Below are positions 6,912 through 16,175 of a stretch of DNA of 64,000 nucleotides, piece by piece. How positions within the stretch are numbered: position 1 is the first letter of the stretch; each line of letters starts with the position of its first letter. The position numbers and the translations under genes were made by a program. The notes below the pieces were generated by a model that did no database searches, was not told the origin of the DNA, and saw nothing but the letters and a program-made list of their open reading frames with translations. Source of the stretch: WTGJ01 sp965237765 (GTDB taxonomy: Bacteria > Chloroflexota > Anaerolineae > Aggregatilineales > Phototrophicaceae); assembly GCA_965237765.1 (NCBI GenBank), contig OZ250157.1, positions 1,302,001 through 1,366,000 on the forward strand, read 5' to 3'.

Positions 6912-8291
6912 TTATCCCGAAATCGTCTCGTAGATCAGCGGCGGCGGGTCAGCACGGGTCTCGCCGATGGTGAAAGGCGAGCCGGTCGAATCGTGCGAGT
7001 TTGAGGAAGCGCTCCCTTCCCCACCGGAGAGCATCCGGCGCGCCGCGGCCAGCTGCCCTTCATCGTTGGCGTGTATTGTCAACAACGGTGCGCCTTTTTC
7101 CACCATATCGCCCAGCTCCGCGCGCATCACCAGGCCGACGGCGGGGTCGATCACATCTTCTTTGCGCAGGCGGCCGGCGCCCAGCGCGGTGCAGGCGCGC
7201 CCGAGCACAGGCGCATCGATCGCGTTCAGGTAGCCGCTGGCGGGGGCGGGGAAATCCTCGCGCAGGCGTGCCTGGGGCAGGCGGTGCATGTCCTCTAGCT
7301 GGCGCGGGTCGCCGCCCTGGGCGGCCACCAACTGCTGCAATTTCTCGAAGGCGCTGCCATCAGCCAGGCGCGCTTCCAGCTCGGCGCGCGCATCTTCTGG
7401 GCTTACTTTGCGCGCTTCTTGCGGCCGCGAAGTGCCGGCACGCGCCAGTTGCAACATAGCGGCGGCGACGATGAGGCAATGTTCGCGCAGGCGGGTGGGC
7501 GGATTGTGGCACAGGGTGCGGCAGGCCTCGGCCACCTCTAGCGCGTTGCCGACGGCGCGGCCGAGTGGCTGGTTCATGTCGGCGATTAAGGCGACCATAT
7601 CGCGCCCGGCGGCGTGCCCGACGGCCACCATCTCCTGGGCGAGCTGACGCGCCTCGGCATATTCGGCGGTGAACGCGCCACTGCCCACTTTGACATCCAG
7701 CACGATGCCCTGTGCGCCGCCGGCCAGCTTTTTGCTCATGATGCTGGCGGCAATCAGGGGGATGCTGTTGACGGTAGCCGTCACGTCACGCAGGGCGTAG
7801 AACTTGCCATCGGCCGGCGCGAGGTCGGCGCTTTGTCCGGCGAGGGCGAGGCCGACTTTCTCCACCTGTGCGCGCATCTCCGCCACGCTGAGCTGGTGAC
7901 GGAAACCGGTGATCGCTTCGATCTTATCCAGCGTGCCGCCGGAGTGGCCGAGGCCGCGGCCGCTCATCTTGACGACGGGCACGCCACAGGCGGCCACCAG
8001 CGGCAGAACGACCAGCGTGGTCGTATCGCCCAGGCCGCCGGAAGAATGTTTATCGACGGCGTAGGGGAGCAGGTCGGACCAATCCAGCTGCTCACCGGAG
8101 GCGGCCATGGCGGTGGTGAGGGCAGCAGTCTCGGCGCTGGTCATGCCGCGCAGGAAGACGGCCATGAGGAAGGCGGCGGCCTGGTAATCGGGCAGCTCGT
8201 CACGCGCGTAGGCCTGCACGAAATGGGAGATTTCGCTATCGCTGAGGGGGTGGCCATCGCGCTTGCGGGCGATGATATCGGTGGCTTGCAT
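6912..8291 (-). CDS. pdp: pyrimidine-nucleoside/thymidine phosphorylase with in-frame repeat insertion
   Basis: It catalyses phosphorolysis of pyrimidine nucleosides to base plus (deoxy)ribose-1-phosphate in cytosolic salvage. The family signature KHSSGGLGDTTTL, GRGLGHSGGTLDKIEAI, SIMSKKLAGG and VGSGAF are all present, so the enzyme should be active. The length of 459 is slightly above the usual 430-440. About residues 283-294 (ARAGTSRPQEAR) come from one unit of the dispersed repeat and sit in the loop region before the C-terminal domain. A Ser/Gly-rich C-terminal extension follows the last family-conserved part. Position 28 bases from the Trm9-like gene suggests co-transcription. Confidence 0.93.
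   Translation of the reverse strand: MQATDIIARKRDGHPLSDSEISHFVQAYARDELPDYQAAAFLMAVFLRGMTSAETAALTTAMAASGEQLDWSDLLPYAVDKHSSGGLGDTTTLVVLPLVAACGVPVVKMSGRGLGHSGGTLDKIEAITGFRHQLSVAEMRAQVEKVGLALAGQSADLAPADGKFYALRDVTATVNSIPLIAASIMSKKLAGGAQGIVLDVKVGSGAFTAEYAEARQLAQEMVAVGHAAGRDMVALIADMNQPLGRAVGNALEVAEACRTLCHNPPTRLREHCLIVAAAMLQLARAGTSRPQEARKVSPEDARAELEARLADGSAFEKLQQLVAAQGGDPRQLEDMHRLPQARLREDFPAPASGYLNAIDAPVLGRACTALGAGRLRKEDVIDPAVGLVMRAELGDMVEKGAPLLTIHANDEGQLAAARRMLSGGEGSASSNSHDSTGSPFTIGETRADPPPLIYETISG
7411..7446 (-). repeat. dispersed 30-bp repeat, one unit, inside pyrimidine phosphorylase gene
   Basis: Unit in reverse orientation, with GCGCG-type sequence on both flanks. It keeps the reading frame of the phosphorylase and adds ten residues. 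Confidence 0.8.
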
Positions 8292-8352
8292 GGGAGGTAT
8301 CCGTGGCTGAGTTGCGTAGGATTGTTAATGATAGCGCGAGTCGGAATTTGCG

Positions 8353-8432
8353 GCGCGTGCTGGCACTTCGCAGCCGTAAGAAGCGCGAGCGATGTCCTTT
8401 ATCGCCCGGCACTTCGCAGCCGCAAGAAGCGG
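8353..8432 (+). repeat. dispersed 30-bp repeat, two separated units
   Basis: One full unit (8353-8382) and a second partial unit (about 8405-8432) lie in the intergenic region between the phosphorylase start and the end of the terminase-like gene. Confidence 0.85.
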
Positions 8433-8451
8433 GCCGCTAAAAAAGCGGCGC

Positions 8452-9675
8452 TCATAAAAACCGCACGGCTACCCCTTCGCCACAGGCGCGCCAGGCCAGC
8501 GCCAAGGCCATCACCGTGTCATCGTGCGCGCCGCCGGCCGCGCCGTAGCGATAACCGCCCAGCGGCAGGCGCTCCTGCTGGTAGGCCGCCAGCTCCGCCA
8601 GCAGCGTCGGCTCGGGTTGGATGCGCAAATCATCCCGCTCGAGCGCCAGGGCCAGCGCCTCGATCAGCGGCGGCTTGTTGCGCGCCGTCGTGTAGAAGGG
8701 GCGGATGGGCAAACCCTCGTGCTGCAGCGCTTCCAGGTTGGGCTCGCCGATGCTATTCGCCTCCGCCAGCAGCAGGGCCGGCCGCCAGCGTTCGGTGAGA
8801 GCCAGGATGCGCGAGCGCTGCAGCTCCCAGCCGATTTCGCGGAACCGTTCCAGGGCGACCATGCGGGTGACCGCTGGTGCCCCGCCCGCGCTCTCATGGG
8901 GGATTTCCAGCACGACCACGGCGGTGTAGTCATGGCTGCGGCCCCAATCGATACCGGCGACGTAATGGCCGCTGGCGCGCGGGGCGGTTGCCATGGGCGC
9001 GCTGGCGGCGCGGGCCGGTTCGCGAAAGACGCCCGCTTCGCCCGGCAGGAATTCGGCCAGGTATTCGCGGCGGAAGGTGGTATCGCGCGTGTGGCGGCGC
9101 AGCGAATCCAACTCGGCGCGGGTGATGCGCGGGTTGTCGTAACTGGTGAAATGGAAGCTGCGCCATTCGCGCTCCGCCGGGTCTTGTCCGCGCGCGTAGC
9201 ATTTGTGGAACCAGTTCAAGCCGTTGGGAGTGGAGAGCAGGAGGACGCTGCCGCGGCGGTCGATGAGCATGGGGCGGAGGATGTCTTCCCAGAGAGGCTG
9301 CGGCACGTGAGCGGCTTCGTCTACGACGAGGAAATCCAGGCCGGCGCCGCGCAGGGAATCGTGGCTGCGGGCGCTGCGGACGAGGATGGAGCCGCCGCCG
9401 GGGAAATCCAGCCCGCGTTCGGATTGGGCGATGGTGGCGCCGCTGGTGGCCGCTTCCGCGCAGAGGGCGCGCCAGACCTGCAATGCGTTGTCGTAGGTGG
9501 GCGCCACCCACCAGCATTCCTTTTTTCGCCGCGCCCGGGCGAATATCGCTCGCAGGCCGACGGTCGTCTTGCCGAAGCGCCGCCCGCAGGCGACGACGCG
9601 GAAGCGCTCGTCCGCGCTGGCGATTTGTTTCTGCGCGGGGTGCAGGGTGACATGGGGGAATCTGCGCGATGCCAT
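8452..9675 (-). CDS. terminase large subunit-like ATPase/nuclease (solitary)
   Basis: 407 residues. Walker A is GRRFGKTT (31-38), Walker B FLVVDEAAH (about 115-123, with coupling Glu). The C-terminal RNase H-like nuclease shows GIDWGRSHDY, an Ala-Glu-Ala-Asn strand and a terminal HDDTVMALALA. This order is that of phage DNA-packaging terminases (Terminase_6 type). No small terminase, portal, capsid or integrase gene is nearby, so it is either a prophage relic or one of the host-borne terminase-like proteins seen in bacterial genomes. Both domains look intact. Flanking genes show no phage signature. Confidence 0.85.
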   Translation of the reverse strand: MASRRFPHVTLHPAQKQIASADERFRVVACGRRFGKTTVGLRAIFARARRKKECWWVAPTYDNALQVWRALCAEAATSGATIAQSERGLDFPGGGSILVRSARSHDSLRGAGLDFLVVDEAAHVPQPLWEDILRPMLIDRRGSVLLLSTPNGLNWFHKCYARGQDPAEREWRSFHFTSYDNPRITRAELDSLRRHTRDTTFRREYLAEFLPGEAGVFREPARAASAPMATAPRASGHYVAGIDWGRSHDYTAVVVLEIPHESAGGAPAVTRMVALERFREIGWELQRSRILALTERWRPALLLAEANSIGEPNLEALQHEGLPIRPFYTTARNKPPLIEALALALERDDLRIQPEPTLLAELAAYQQERLPLGGYRYGAAGGAHDDTVMALALAWRACGEGVAVRFL

Positions 9676-9735
9676 GGCCCAGTATGGGGCGTGAGGCGGC
9701 GGGAGCGGTTGGGGGGAATTGGCCTTAGTTGGGGG

Positions 9736-12402
9736 TTAGGAGTTGGTAGCGCTCAACACGCGCTGGCGCTGCTCATCGGTCAAGCCGTAGAGCGAGCAGA
9801 CGGCAACGTCGATTTCGGCGTCGAGAGCGGCCAGCTGGCGGCTCAGCGATAATTGCTCGTTGCTGCCTTTAAAGGCGGCGGCCGCCTTTGGCGCGAGGAC
9901 CAGGGCCCACTTCACGGCGCGCTCGATCGTTTGCCGCCGCTGGTCGTCCGCTGCCGCGCGCGGGATGGGGATGCGGGAGACGTGGACACTGCGCCATTCC
10001 AACCAACCACCTTCATTGCCGCCGCCACCACCCAGGGCAGATGCGTGGTATTTGAAGTAATGAAATATTGGACTGGAATTGAGGACGCCCAATAAATAGG
10101 CATCATCTACAGGTATGAAGAACAATTTGTTGTTGAGGAAATAGCCTTCGGCATCCAGCGTGAAGCGACTTTCTCTGGCGATCTCGGGGTAGACAATTTT
10201 GTGCGAGTGAAACTTTTCCAAATACGCGCAGGCTCTTAGCTCCCACCAGAACTCACCTTTGTCTTGTCGGCGCCGGGCGCGCTCCACAAATGGTTCCAGG
10301 TGTTGCATGAGCGCTGGATGATTTGCGCGCATCCATTCTTCAGGGTCAGCATCGCCGCAATATTCCCGCGTCCAGCCCTTGGGAATGTTGATGAGATAAC
10401 GCCCCCTATCGCTTACGGTAAAGCGTTGTACATCTTCGCCACCCAGTACTTGGTGTATGAGCGGCGTGCTTTGTGGGTTCAGGCGTACGATGCGGTCGCG
10501 CGTGCTCTTCCCGATGATGAAGGCTTCGTTGTAACCAGTTTTTGTGCCAAGATAAATTTTGAAATTACTACTCAGATATTCCTCCAGTGGCACGCCAACT
10601 TTGTGCATCCGTAGGAAGATGTCCATGTCCTCTTTAGGCGCCAGCGCCCAGCTGTCACCCTGCAGCGAGCGCTCGTCCAGCACCGTGCCGTATTCGTTGA
10701 CGGCCTCGTCCAGGTTGCCTTGGGATAAGTCGTTGACGGGCGCGTAGATAAAATCTTGCTTTTCGGGACGGCTTTCGGCCTTTTGCGTGATGACAATGGA
10801 GGTATAAGCGGCCACGCCCTCAAACACCGGCAAGCGGCCGAAGTCGATGATTTCTTCCAGATTGGTCACTTCCAGTAAATACTCACGCAGCCCTTTACCA
10901 TAGGCGGCGCGCAAGAATTTGTTGGAGGAAATGAAGCTGAAGTAACCACCGGGCCGCAGCAGCTCGTGCGCGCGCTCGTAAAAGCAGACATAGAGATCGG
11001 CGCGGCCCGTGTAGCTGCGGTATTTCCTACGCGCATATTGCTTGAATTGGGACGGTTGCGCTTCCTGCCGCACATAGGGCGGGTTGCCGATGACCACATC
11101 GAAACCACCGCCAGCTAAGGCTTCTGGGAATTCTTCGGGCCAATCGAATTCCTCGTCGATCAGGCTATCGCCATGGTGGATGTTCGGGATATCGGGCAGC
11201 CTGGCGCGCTGATCCACCGCCCGCAACCAGAGGTTCAGCCGCGTAACAGCGATAGCCTGCGGGTCCTTATCGACGCCATACAGGTTTTCGCGCAGGATGT
11301 GCTGTTTGCGTTGCGAAGTTTCGCGTAGCGTCGGGTCGTTATCCCGCAGCCATTCATCGATCACGTCAAAAGCGGCGATGAGGAAAGAGCCCGAACCGCA
11401 AGCCGGGTCCAGCACACGGATCTGGCGGGCGGCCGCGATTCCGCCGCGTTCAAAGGCCGCATCCAGCGCTTTGACGACCGTGTTGCGCACGATATAGCGG
11501 ACAACGAAGCGCCGCGTGTAGTAGATGCCCTGTTGTTTGCGGTGTGCCTGCTTCGATTGCGCCAGTGACAGGTATTGCTCGTAAATGGTGCCGAGCACAT
11601 CGGCGCCGATGACCGAGAAATCGTAGGGTATCAACGCCTTTTGGATGTGATAGTTGCGGTAGTGTAGACCATTGACAATATCCTGCAACAGCTTGGCGGA
11701 GCCTCCATAATCCTCGAAAAAATAATTCTCACAATAGTGCTCCGCAAAGAGTTGGGCGTTGTAGATGGCATCCAATTCCCGGAAGAGGGATAAGAGGTGA
11801 GCGGGTAGTTTAGATACCGCCCGTCCTTCCAGCTGGCGCAAAACGGGGAGCAGCAGGGGATCCTCAATTTCTCGGTCCTCCACGTTGCGGATGAAGATGA
11901 GGCGATTGAGGATCAGTTGCACGGCCTCTTCGCGCTGCTCTTCGGTCCAGTCAGGGAGAAATTCGCGGAGGTTGGCGAGCAGGTCTTGTCGCCAACCGGC
12001 CAGGTCTTCGTAGAGTTGTTTGTCGACGGGTTGGCGGCGCGGGATGCCGACGGCACGTTCTTGGAGTTCGCGCGCTGTCATGGAAACTTTGCTGAGTAGC
12101 CAGAGCTTGTCGAAGCGGCACAGGAATTCCTCATGCCCCAGCGAGATGAAGGGGATGATGTGATGGGAGTACCGGCTGACGTAGTAGAGTTTCAGCTCAC
12201 AGAAGTTGGTCAGCACGGCCCAATCGACGCCACGATTCCAGGCGTAATCGGTCGCTTGCCGGGCGTAATCGGGATTGGCGAGTTCGGCATCGAGGTTTTT
12301 CGCTTCGAGCAGGAAGCGCGTCACCCCTTTGATTTTGAAGGCATAATCGACGCGCTTGCGGCCGCTGGCTTCTTCGCGGGTGACTTCGGCGTTGTGGTGC
12401 AT
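9736..12402 (-). CDS. Type IIG restriction-modification enzyme (Eco57I-like)
   Basis: One polypeptide carries an N-terminal PD-(D/E)xK nuclease (D19 in RVDYAF and E33-A-K35 in FLLEAKN), a helical linker, an N6-adenine methyltransferase (VLDPACGSGSF motif I, YGVDKDP, and NPPY motif IV followed by TGRADLY) and a TaqI-like C-terminal specificity domain. It should both cut and methylate near one recognition site. ATG 12402 is the first standard start, but conserved N-terminal sequence (FIDPLFAALGWD, preceded by ELVESYQNLSRAARSDYTETSTR in two parts) continues in frame up to about 12519 with no ATG, GTG or TTG. A well-placed ATG at 12544 in another frame reads MQEAARQR and then hits a stop. I infer a frameshift at about 12520 that has removed the first 40-48 residues. 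Confidence 0.9.
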   Translation of the reverse strand: MHHNAEVTREEASGRKRVDYAFKIKGVTRFLLEAKNLDAELANPDYARQATDYAWNRGVDWAVLTNFCELKLYYVSRYSHHIIPFISLGHEEFLCRFDKLWLLSKVSMTARELQERAVGIPRRQPVDKQLYEDLAGWRQDLLANLREFLPDWTEEQREEAVQLILNRLIFIRNVEDREIEDPLLLPVLRQLEGRAVSKLPAHLLSLFRELDAIYNAQLFAEHYCENYFFEDYGGSAKLLQDIVNGLHYRNYHIQKALIPYDFSVIGADVLGTIYEQYLSLAQSKQAHRKQQGIYYTRRFVVRYIVRNTVVKALDAAFERGGIAAARQIRVLDPACGSGSFLIAAFDVIDEWLRDNDPTLRETSQRKQHILRENLYGVDKDPQAIAVTRLNLWLRAVDQRARLPDIPNIHHGDSLIDEEFDWPEEFPEALAGGGFDVVIGNPPYVRQEAQPSQFKQYARRKYRSYTGRADLYVCFYERAHELLRPGGYFSFISSNKFLRAAYGKGLREYLLEVTNLEEIIDFGRLPVFEGVAAYTSIVITQKAESRPEKQDFIYAPVNDLSQGNLDEAVNEYGTVLDERSLQGDSWALAPKEDMDIFLRMHKVGVPLEEYLSSNFKIYLGTKTGYNEAFIIGKSTRDRIVRLNPQSTPLIHQVLGGEDVQRFTVSDRGRYLINIPKGWTREYCGDADPEEWMRANHPALMQHLEPFVERARRRQDKGEFWWELRACAYLEKFHSHKIVYPEIARESRFTLDAEGYFLNNKLFFIPVDDAYLLGVLNSSPIFHYFKYHASALGGGGGNEGGWLEWRSVHVSRIPIPRAAADDQRRQTIERAVKWALVLAPKAAAAFKGSNEQLSLSRQLAALDAEIDVAVCSLYGLTDEQRQRVLSATNS

Positions 12403-12622
12403 ATCCCAACCGAGCGCGGCGAAGAGCGGGTCGATGAAATTGGTACGTGTGGAAGTTTCGGTATAGTCGCTGCGCGCGGCGCGGCTGAGATTCTGATACG
12501 ATTCGACGAGTTCCTTAATTACGTTGGCGGGCGGCTTCCTGCATGCGGCCTTTCCTCTGTTGCTGGAGGAACAGTATAGCGCGCTGCTACGCTCCTCACG
12601 GCCGCATAAGACCCACCCGCGC

Positions 12623-12628
12623 TATAAT
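12623..12628 (+). promoter_or_regulatory. -10-like TATAAT upstream of UPF0173 gene
   Basis: A perfect TATAAT lies 31 bases before ATG 12659. I find no good -35 at the usual distance, so this is only a probable promoter. Confidence 0.4.
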
Positions 12629-12658
12629 TAACCCCATCCACCAACAGAGAGGTTCTCC

Positions 12659-13354
12659 ATGTTTGCTACGCTCCATTACCACGGCCATTCCACCTTTTCG
12701 CTCGTGTTGAGCGGGGGCACGGTCGTTTTTGACCCCTTCCTGACCGGTAACCCGGCCGCCGTGGCCAATGTCTATGACCTCGCTGCCGACCTCATCTGCG
12801 TCTCCCACGCGCATGGCGACCACGTCGCCGACGTCGCCGCCCTCGCCGGGCATACCGGCGCCACCGTCGTCTCCAATTTTGAAATCGCCAATCACTTCGC
12901 CAACCAGGGCATCGAAAACACCGTCGGCGTCAACCCGGGCGGCACCTACGACGCCGGCTTTTGCCGCGTGAAATGGACGATTGCCTTCCATTCCTCCTCC
13001 TTCGATGACGGCAGCTACGGCGGCGAGGCCAACGGCATCCTGCTCACGACCGAATCGCTGCGCCTCTATTTCGCGGGCGATACGGCGCTCTTCAGCGATA
13101 TGCGGCTCATCGGCGCCGGCAACCTGGATGTGGCGCTCCTGCCCATCGGCGACCATTTCACCATGGGCGTCGAAGATTCGCTGCAGGCGATCCGCTTCCT
13201 CGAGACGCGCATAGCCGTGCCGATGCATTACAACACCTTCCCGCCCATCGCGCAGGACGCGGCGGCCTGGGCGCGGCGCGTAGAAGCAGAGACGGATGCG
13301 CATCCGCTCGTCCTGCAGCCCGGCGCGAGCGCAGATTTGAGCGTCGGAGGCTGA
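12659..13354 (+). CDS. UPF0173 metal-dependent hydrolase (metallo-beta-lactamase fold)
   Basis: 231 residues, the usual family length. The sequence opens with the family's YHGHSTF, then VVFDPFLTGNP, the metal-binding HAHGDH, SNFEIANHF, YFAGDTALFSDM and the final MHYNTFPPIAQD. All ligand positions of a di-metal hydrolase are present. Physiological substrate unknown. GAGAGG precedes the ATG. The XDH-type gene follows 45 bases downstream on the same strand. Confidence 0.95.
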   Translation: MFATLHYHGHSTFSLVLSGGTVVFDPFLTGNPAAVANVYDLAADLICVSHAHGDHVADVAALAGHTGATVVSNFEIANHFANQGIENTVGVNPGGTYDAGFCRVKWTIAFHSSSFDDGSYGGEANGILLTTESLRLYFAGDTALFSDMRLIGAGNLDVALLPIGDHFTMGVEDSLQAIRFLETRIAVPMHYNTFPPIAQDAAAWARRVEAETDAHPLVLQPGASADLSVGG

Positions 13355-13399
13355 ATATGGCTATACTGAGCGTGACAATTATGAATGATGGGGAGCGAG

Positions 13400-15691
13400 A
13401 TGAGCGTCGCAAATAGCGAATCCACTGTCCTCGGCCAATCGTTGCGCTTGCAAGAAGGGCGCGAGAAGATCACCGGCCGCGCCCGTTACACACATGATCT
13501 GAAGCTGCCCGGCATGCTGCACGCGCGCCTGGTGCCGAGCCTCTACGCGCACGCCAACCTGCGCGGCATCGACGCGAGCGCCGCTTTGGCGCGCGAGGGC
13601 GTTGTCGCCGTCCTGACGGCCGAGGATATGCCCGATATCGAGCCGAGCAGCCGCTACCTGTTGCTGCTGGCGCGCGACCGCGTCATCTTCGCCGGGCAAC
13701 CGGTAGCGTTGGTCCTGGCAGAAGACGAAGGGGCGGCGGAAGATGGCGCTTCCCTGGTGCAGGTGGATTATGAGGTGCTACCGGCAGCCATGAATATCGA
13801 TGAGGCGCTGGCGGAAGGCGCGCCGCTGGTCTGGCCGGATGGCGTGCCGGGCCTGGATGCCGCCGCCGCCGAAGCTCATGGCGCCGCCGTTGCCGAGGGC
13901 GAAGAAGAGGCGGCCGCCCCCAGCAATCTGGCCGGCGAAACGGTGATGGAGAAGGGCGATGTGGCGGCGGGCTTCGCGGAAGCGGAGCACATCGTCGAGC
14001 GTGTTTTCGATACGCCGATGGTGCACCAGAACAGTTTGGAGACGCATGCCGTCATCTGCCAGCCGAATCCGCTCACCGGAGGAATGCAGGTTTGGGCGAG
14101 CACACAAGCGCCTTTCGGGATCCGTCAGATCGTTTCGTCGATTTTGGGCGTGCCGGAGAGCGATGTCACGGTGACGCCAGCGACGATCGGCGGCGCCTTT
14201 GGCGCGAAATTCGGCCTGTATGAACCGCTGGTAGCCATGGCGGCACACGCGCTGGGGCGGCCGGTGCGCCTGGCCCTGACGCGCAGCGAGGAACTGGCAG
14301 CCACCAACCCGGCCCCGCCGATGCGGCAGCGCATCCGTATGGGCGCGCGCGCCGATGGTAGCCTGTGCGCGCTCGATGCGGAGATCATGGTGGAATCCGG
14401 TTGTTACCCCTTCGGTCTGGGCGGGCTCATCTCGCTCATGGTGGGTAGTTTTTATCCGGTAGAGAACTCGAGCGTGGTAGCGCGGGAGGTATTGAGCTTC
14501 AAACAATCGACGGGCGCCTACCGCGCGCCGGGGGCGACGGCCGTCATCTACGCGCTGGATACGGTGATGGATGAGCTGGCGGCGCAACTGGGCGAGGACA
14601 CGATCGAATACCGGCTGCGCCACTGCGCGCGCGCCGGCCAGCCGATGATGAACGGCGCCCCCTGGCAGAGCCTGGGCATGGCCGAAACGCTGGAGGCGCT
14701 GCGCGACCACCCCGCCTGGCAGAAGCGCGAAGCGGCGCGGGCGCAGGGGCGTGGCGTCGGCATCGCCGTCGGCGGTTGGGCGGGGGCGACCGAGCCGGCC
14801 GCCGCCGTCTGCCAGTTGAACCGCGATGGAATGTTACACATTCATGCCGGCGCGGTGGATATCAGCGGCACGAACACCGGTTTCGCCATATTGGCGGCGG
14901 AGGCCTTTGGTGTTTCACCAGACCAAGTGCGCGTGCTCACCGGCGACACCAGTTACGCGCCTTATTCCGGCGGCAGCGGCGGCAGCAAGGTGACCTATAA
15001 CACCGGCGCGGCCGTCCTTTTGGCGGCGCAGGCGGCGCGGCAGCAGGTGCTGGAGATCGCGGCCAACCAATTCGAGGCAGCGCCAGAAGATCTGGAGATC
15101 GTCGATGGCGCGGTGCGCGTCAAGGGCGTGCCGGATCAATCGATCACGCTCAGCAAGATCGCCGGTGGGGCGATGCGCTTCGCCGGCAAATACCCACCAA
15201 TTCAGGCCAGCGGGCGCGTGGCCGTCACGGACCTTTCGCCGGCCTTCAGCGCGCAATTGGCTGAGGTATCGGTGGATGCGGATACGGGCGAAGTCACCTT
15301 GCACCGCCTGGTCATTGTGCAGGACGTGGGGCGGGCGCTGAACCCGGCGGCGATCGGCGGGCAGATGATGGGCGGCGCGGTGCAGGGCATCGGCTGGGCG
15401 CTGCACGAGGACCTGGCGTATGACGAAGGCGGCCAGCTCATCGCCGGCAGCTGGATGGATTATTCGGTCCCGGATGTGCTGCAGGTCGCGCCGGACCTGG
15501 ATGTGGTGATCATCGAAGTGCCCTCGGAGCATGGCGTGCTGGGGATCCGCGGGGTCGGCGAAGCGCCGGTGGTGCCGACGCCGGCCGCGATCGCCAACGC
15601 GATCGCCGACGCGAGCGGCGCGCGCATGACGCGACTGCCGATCACCGCGCCGGCCCTGCGCGCGGCGCTGAATGGCAACGGCCGCGCGTAG
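13400..15691 (+). CDS. CoxL-like molybdopterin-binding large subunit (xanthine dehydrogenase family)
   Basis: This is a large molybdenum-cofactor subunit of the CO dehydrogenase/xanthine dehydrogenase/aldehyde oxidase superfamily that hydroxylates a carbon next to N or an aldehyde with water-derived oxygen. It shows GRARYTHDLKLPGMLHA at the start, TIGGAFGAKFG, TGAYRAPGA, GGSGGSKVTYNTGAA and the catalytic Glu in GVGEAPVVPTPAA near the end. The AYxCSFR loop of true form I CO dehydrogenase is missing. No FAD or 2Fe-2S subunit gene is adjacent, so it must pair with subunits encoded elsewhere or act with fused partners. Start 13400 is preferred (GGGAG just before); 13385 is possible. Confidence 0.92.
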   Translation: MSVANSESTVLGQSLRLQEGREKITGRARYTHDLKLPGMLHARLVPSLYAHANLRGIDASAALAREGVVAVLTAEDMPDIEPSSRYLLLLARDRVIFAGQPVALVLAEDEGAAEDGASLVQVDYEVLPAAMNIDEALAEGAPLVWPDGVPGLDAAAAEAHGAAVAEGEEEAAAPSNLAGETVMEKGDVAAGFAEAEHIVERVFDTPMVHQNSLETHAVICQPNPLTGGMQVWASTQAPFGIRQIVSSILGVPESDVTVTPATIGGAFGAKFGLYEPLVAMAAHALGRPVRLALTRSEELAATNPAPPMRQRIRMGARADGSLCALDAEIMVESGCYPFGLGGLISLMVGSFYPVENSSVVAREVLSFKQSTGAYRAPGATAVIYALDTVMDELAAQLGEDTIEYRLRHCARAGQPMMNGAPWQSLGMAETLEALRDHPAWQKREAARAQGRGVGIAVGGWAGATEPAAAVCQLNRDGMLHIHAGAVDISGTNTGFAILAAEAFGVSPDQVRVLTGDTSYAPYSGGSGGSKVTYNTGAAVLLAAQAARQQVLEIAANQFEAAPEDLEIVDGAVRVKGVPDQSITLSKIAGGAMRFAGKYPPIQASGRVAVTDLSPAFSAQLAEVSVDADTGEVTLHRLVIVQDVGRALNPAAIGGQMMGGAVQGIGWALHEDLAYDEGGQLIAGSWMDYSVPDVLQVAPDLDVVIIEVPSEHGVLGIRGVGEAPVVPTPAAIANAIADASGARMTRLPITAPALRAALNGNGRA

Positions 15692-15712
15692 GAAAAAGCC
15701 GCTGCGCAATCG

Positions 15713-15743
15713 AATCGCCCCCGGTGTTGCTTGGGGGGCGATT
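15713..15743 (+). terminator. strong hairpin after the CoxL-like gene (possible terminator without T-tract)
   Basis: AATCGCCCCC (15713-15722) pairs perfectly with GGGGGCGATT (15734-15743) around an 11-base loop. No T-run follows, so it may act as an RNA-stabilising or Rho-assisted end rather than a classic terminator. Confidence 0.45.
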
Positions 15744-15777
15744 GATGTCATGATGAGGCTGAGTCGGGGAGGGTAGC

Positions 15778-16017
15778 ATGTCCATTATCGATATCCTCAC
15801 CAACATCTTCATGGATATCGGCATAATGGGTCGATTCGGAAAGAACGTAGACAGACTTGCGCACTCCACCAAGTCCACCAAGCATGATCCCAATCGCAGA
15901 CAACAGAAATCCGCCGTACAAGCCGACATACGCGAGAAGGCCGCCGACGACCTGGTCAAATCTTTAGCGAGGATTGCGAAGCGTCACGAACGCCACCAGG
16001 ACAGCAATCTAACTTGA
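15778..16017 (+). CDS. small hypothetical protein
   Basis: 79 residues with a hydrophobic, methionine- and isoleucine-rich N-terminus and a basic Lys/Arg-rich remainder. The ATG is preceded by GGGGAGGG at good spacing, the main support for it. No family recognised. Composition is slightly less GC-rich than neighbours. An antisense frame over the same region has no comparable start signal. Confidence 0.45.
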   Translation: MSIIDILTNIFMDIGIMGRFGKNVDRLAHSTKSTKHDPNRRQQKSAVQADIREKAADDLVKSLARIAKRHERHQDSNLT

Positions 16018-16175
16018 CCCATCCACGCAATTCGAATCACACGAATTACATTGCCTGGTTTTACATACGCGGGCAACGTATTGGGATCACACGTGTATTT
16101 TGATGCAATGCTTCACAGTTTTAATATTGCACCGCTTTCCACGCTTGCCGAGATGAGTGATTTCAAGCCGGTTTC

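Noticed and set aside
7614..8798. 394-residue plus-strand open frame
   Set aside because: It is antisense to the pyrimidine phosphorylase and terminase-like genes, which have clear family motifs; the plus-strand translation has none.
8452..9675. Prophage in the 8-12 kb region
   Set aside because: Only a terminase-like gene is present; neighbours are metabolic and restriction genes and no integrase, portal or capsid gene is visible.
8524..9852. 442-residue plus-strand open frame
   Set aside because: Antisense shadow of the terminase-like gene in GC-rich sequence.
13778..14710. 310-residue minus-strand open frame
   Set aside because: Antisense to the CoxL-like gene; Arg/His-rich translation typical of GC-rich shadows.
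15642..15959. 105-residue minus-strand open frame
   Set aside because: It overlaps the CoxL-like 3' end and a small plus-strand gene that has a good ribosome-binding site; the minus frame has no start signal.
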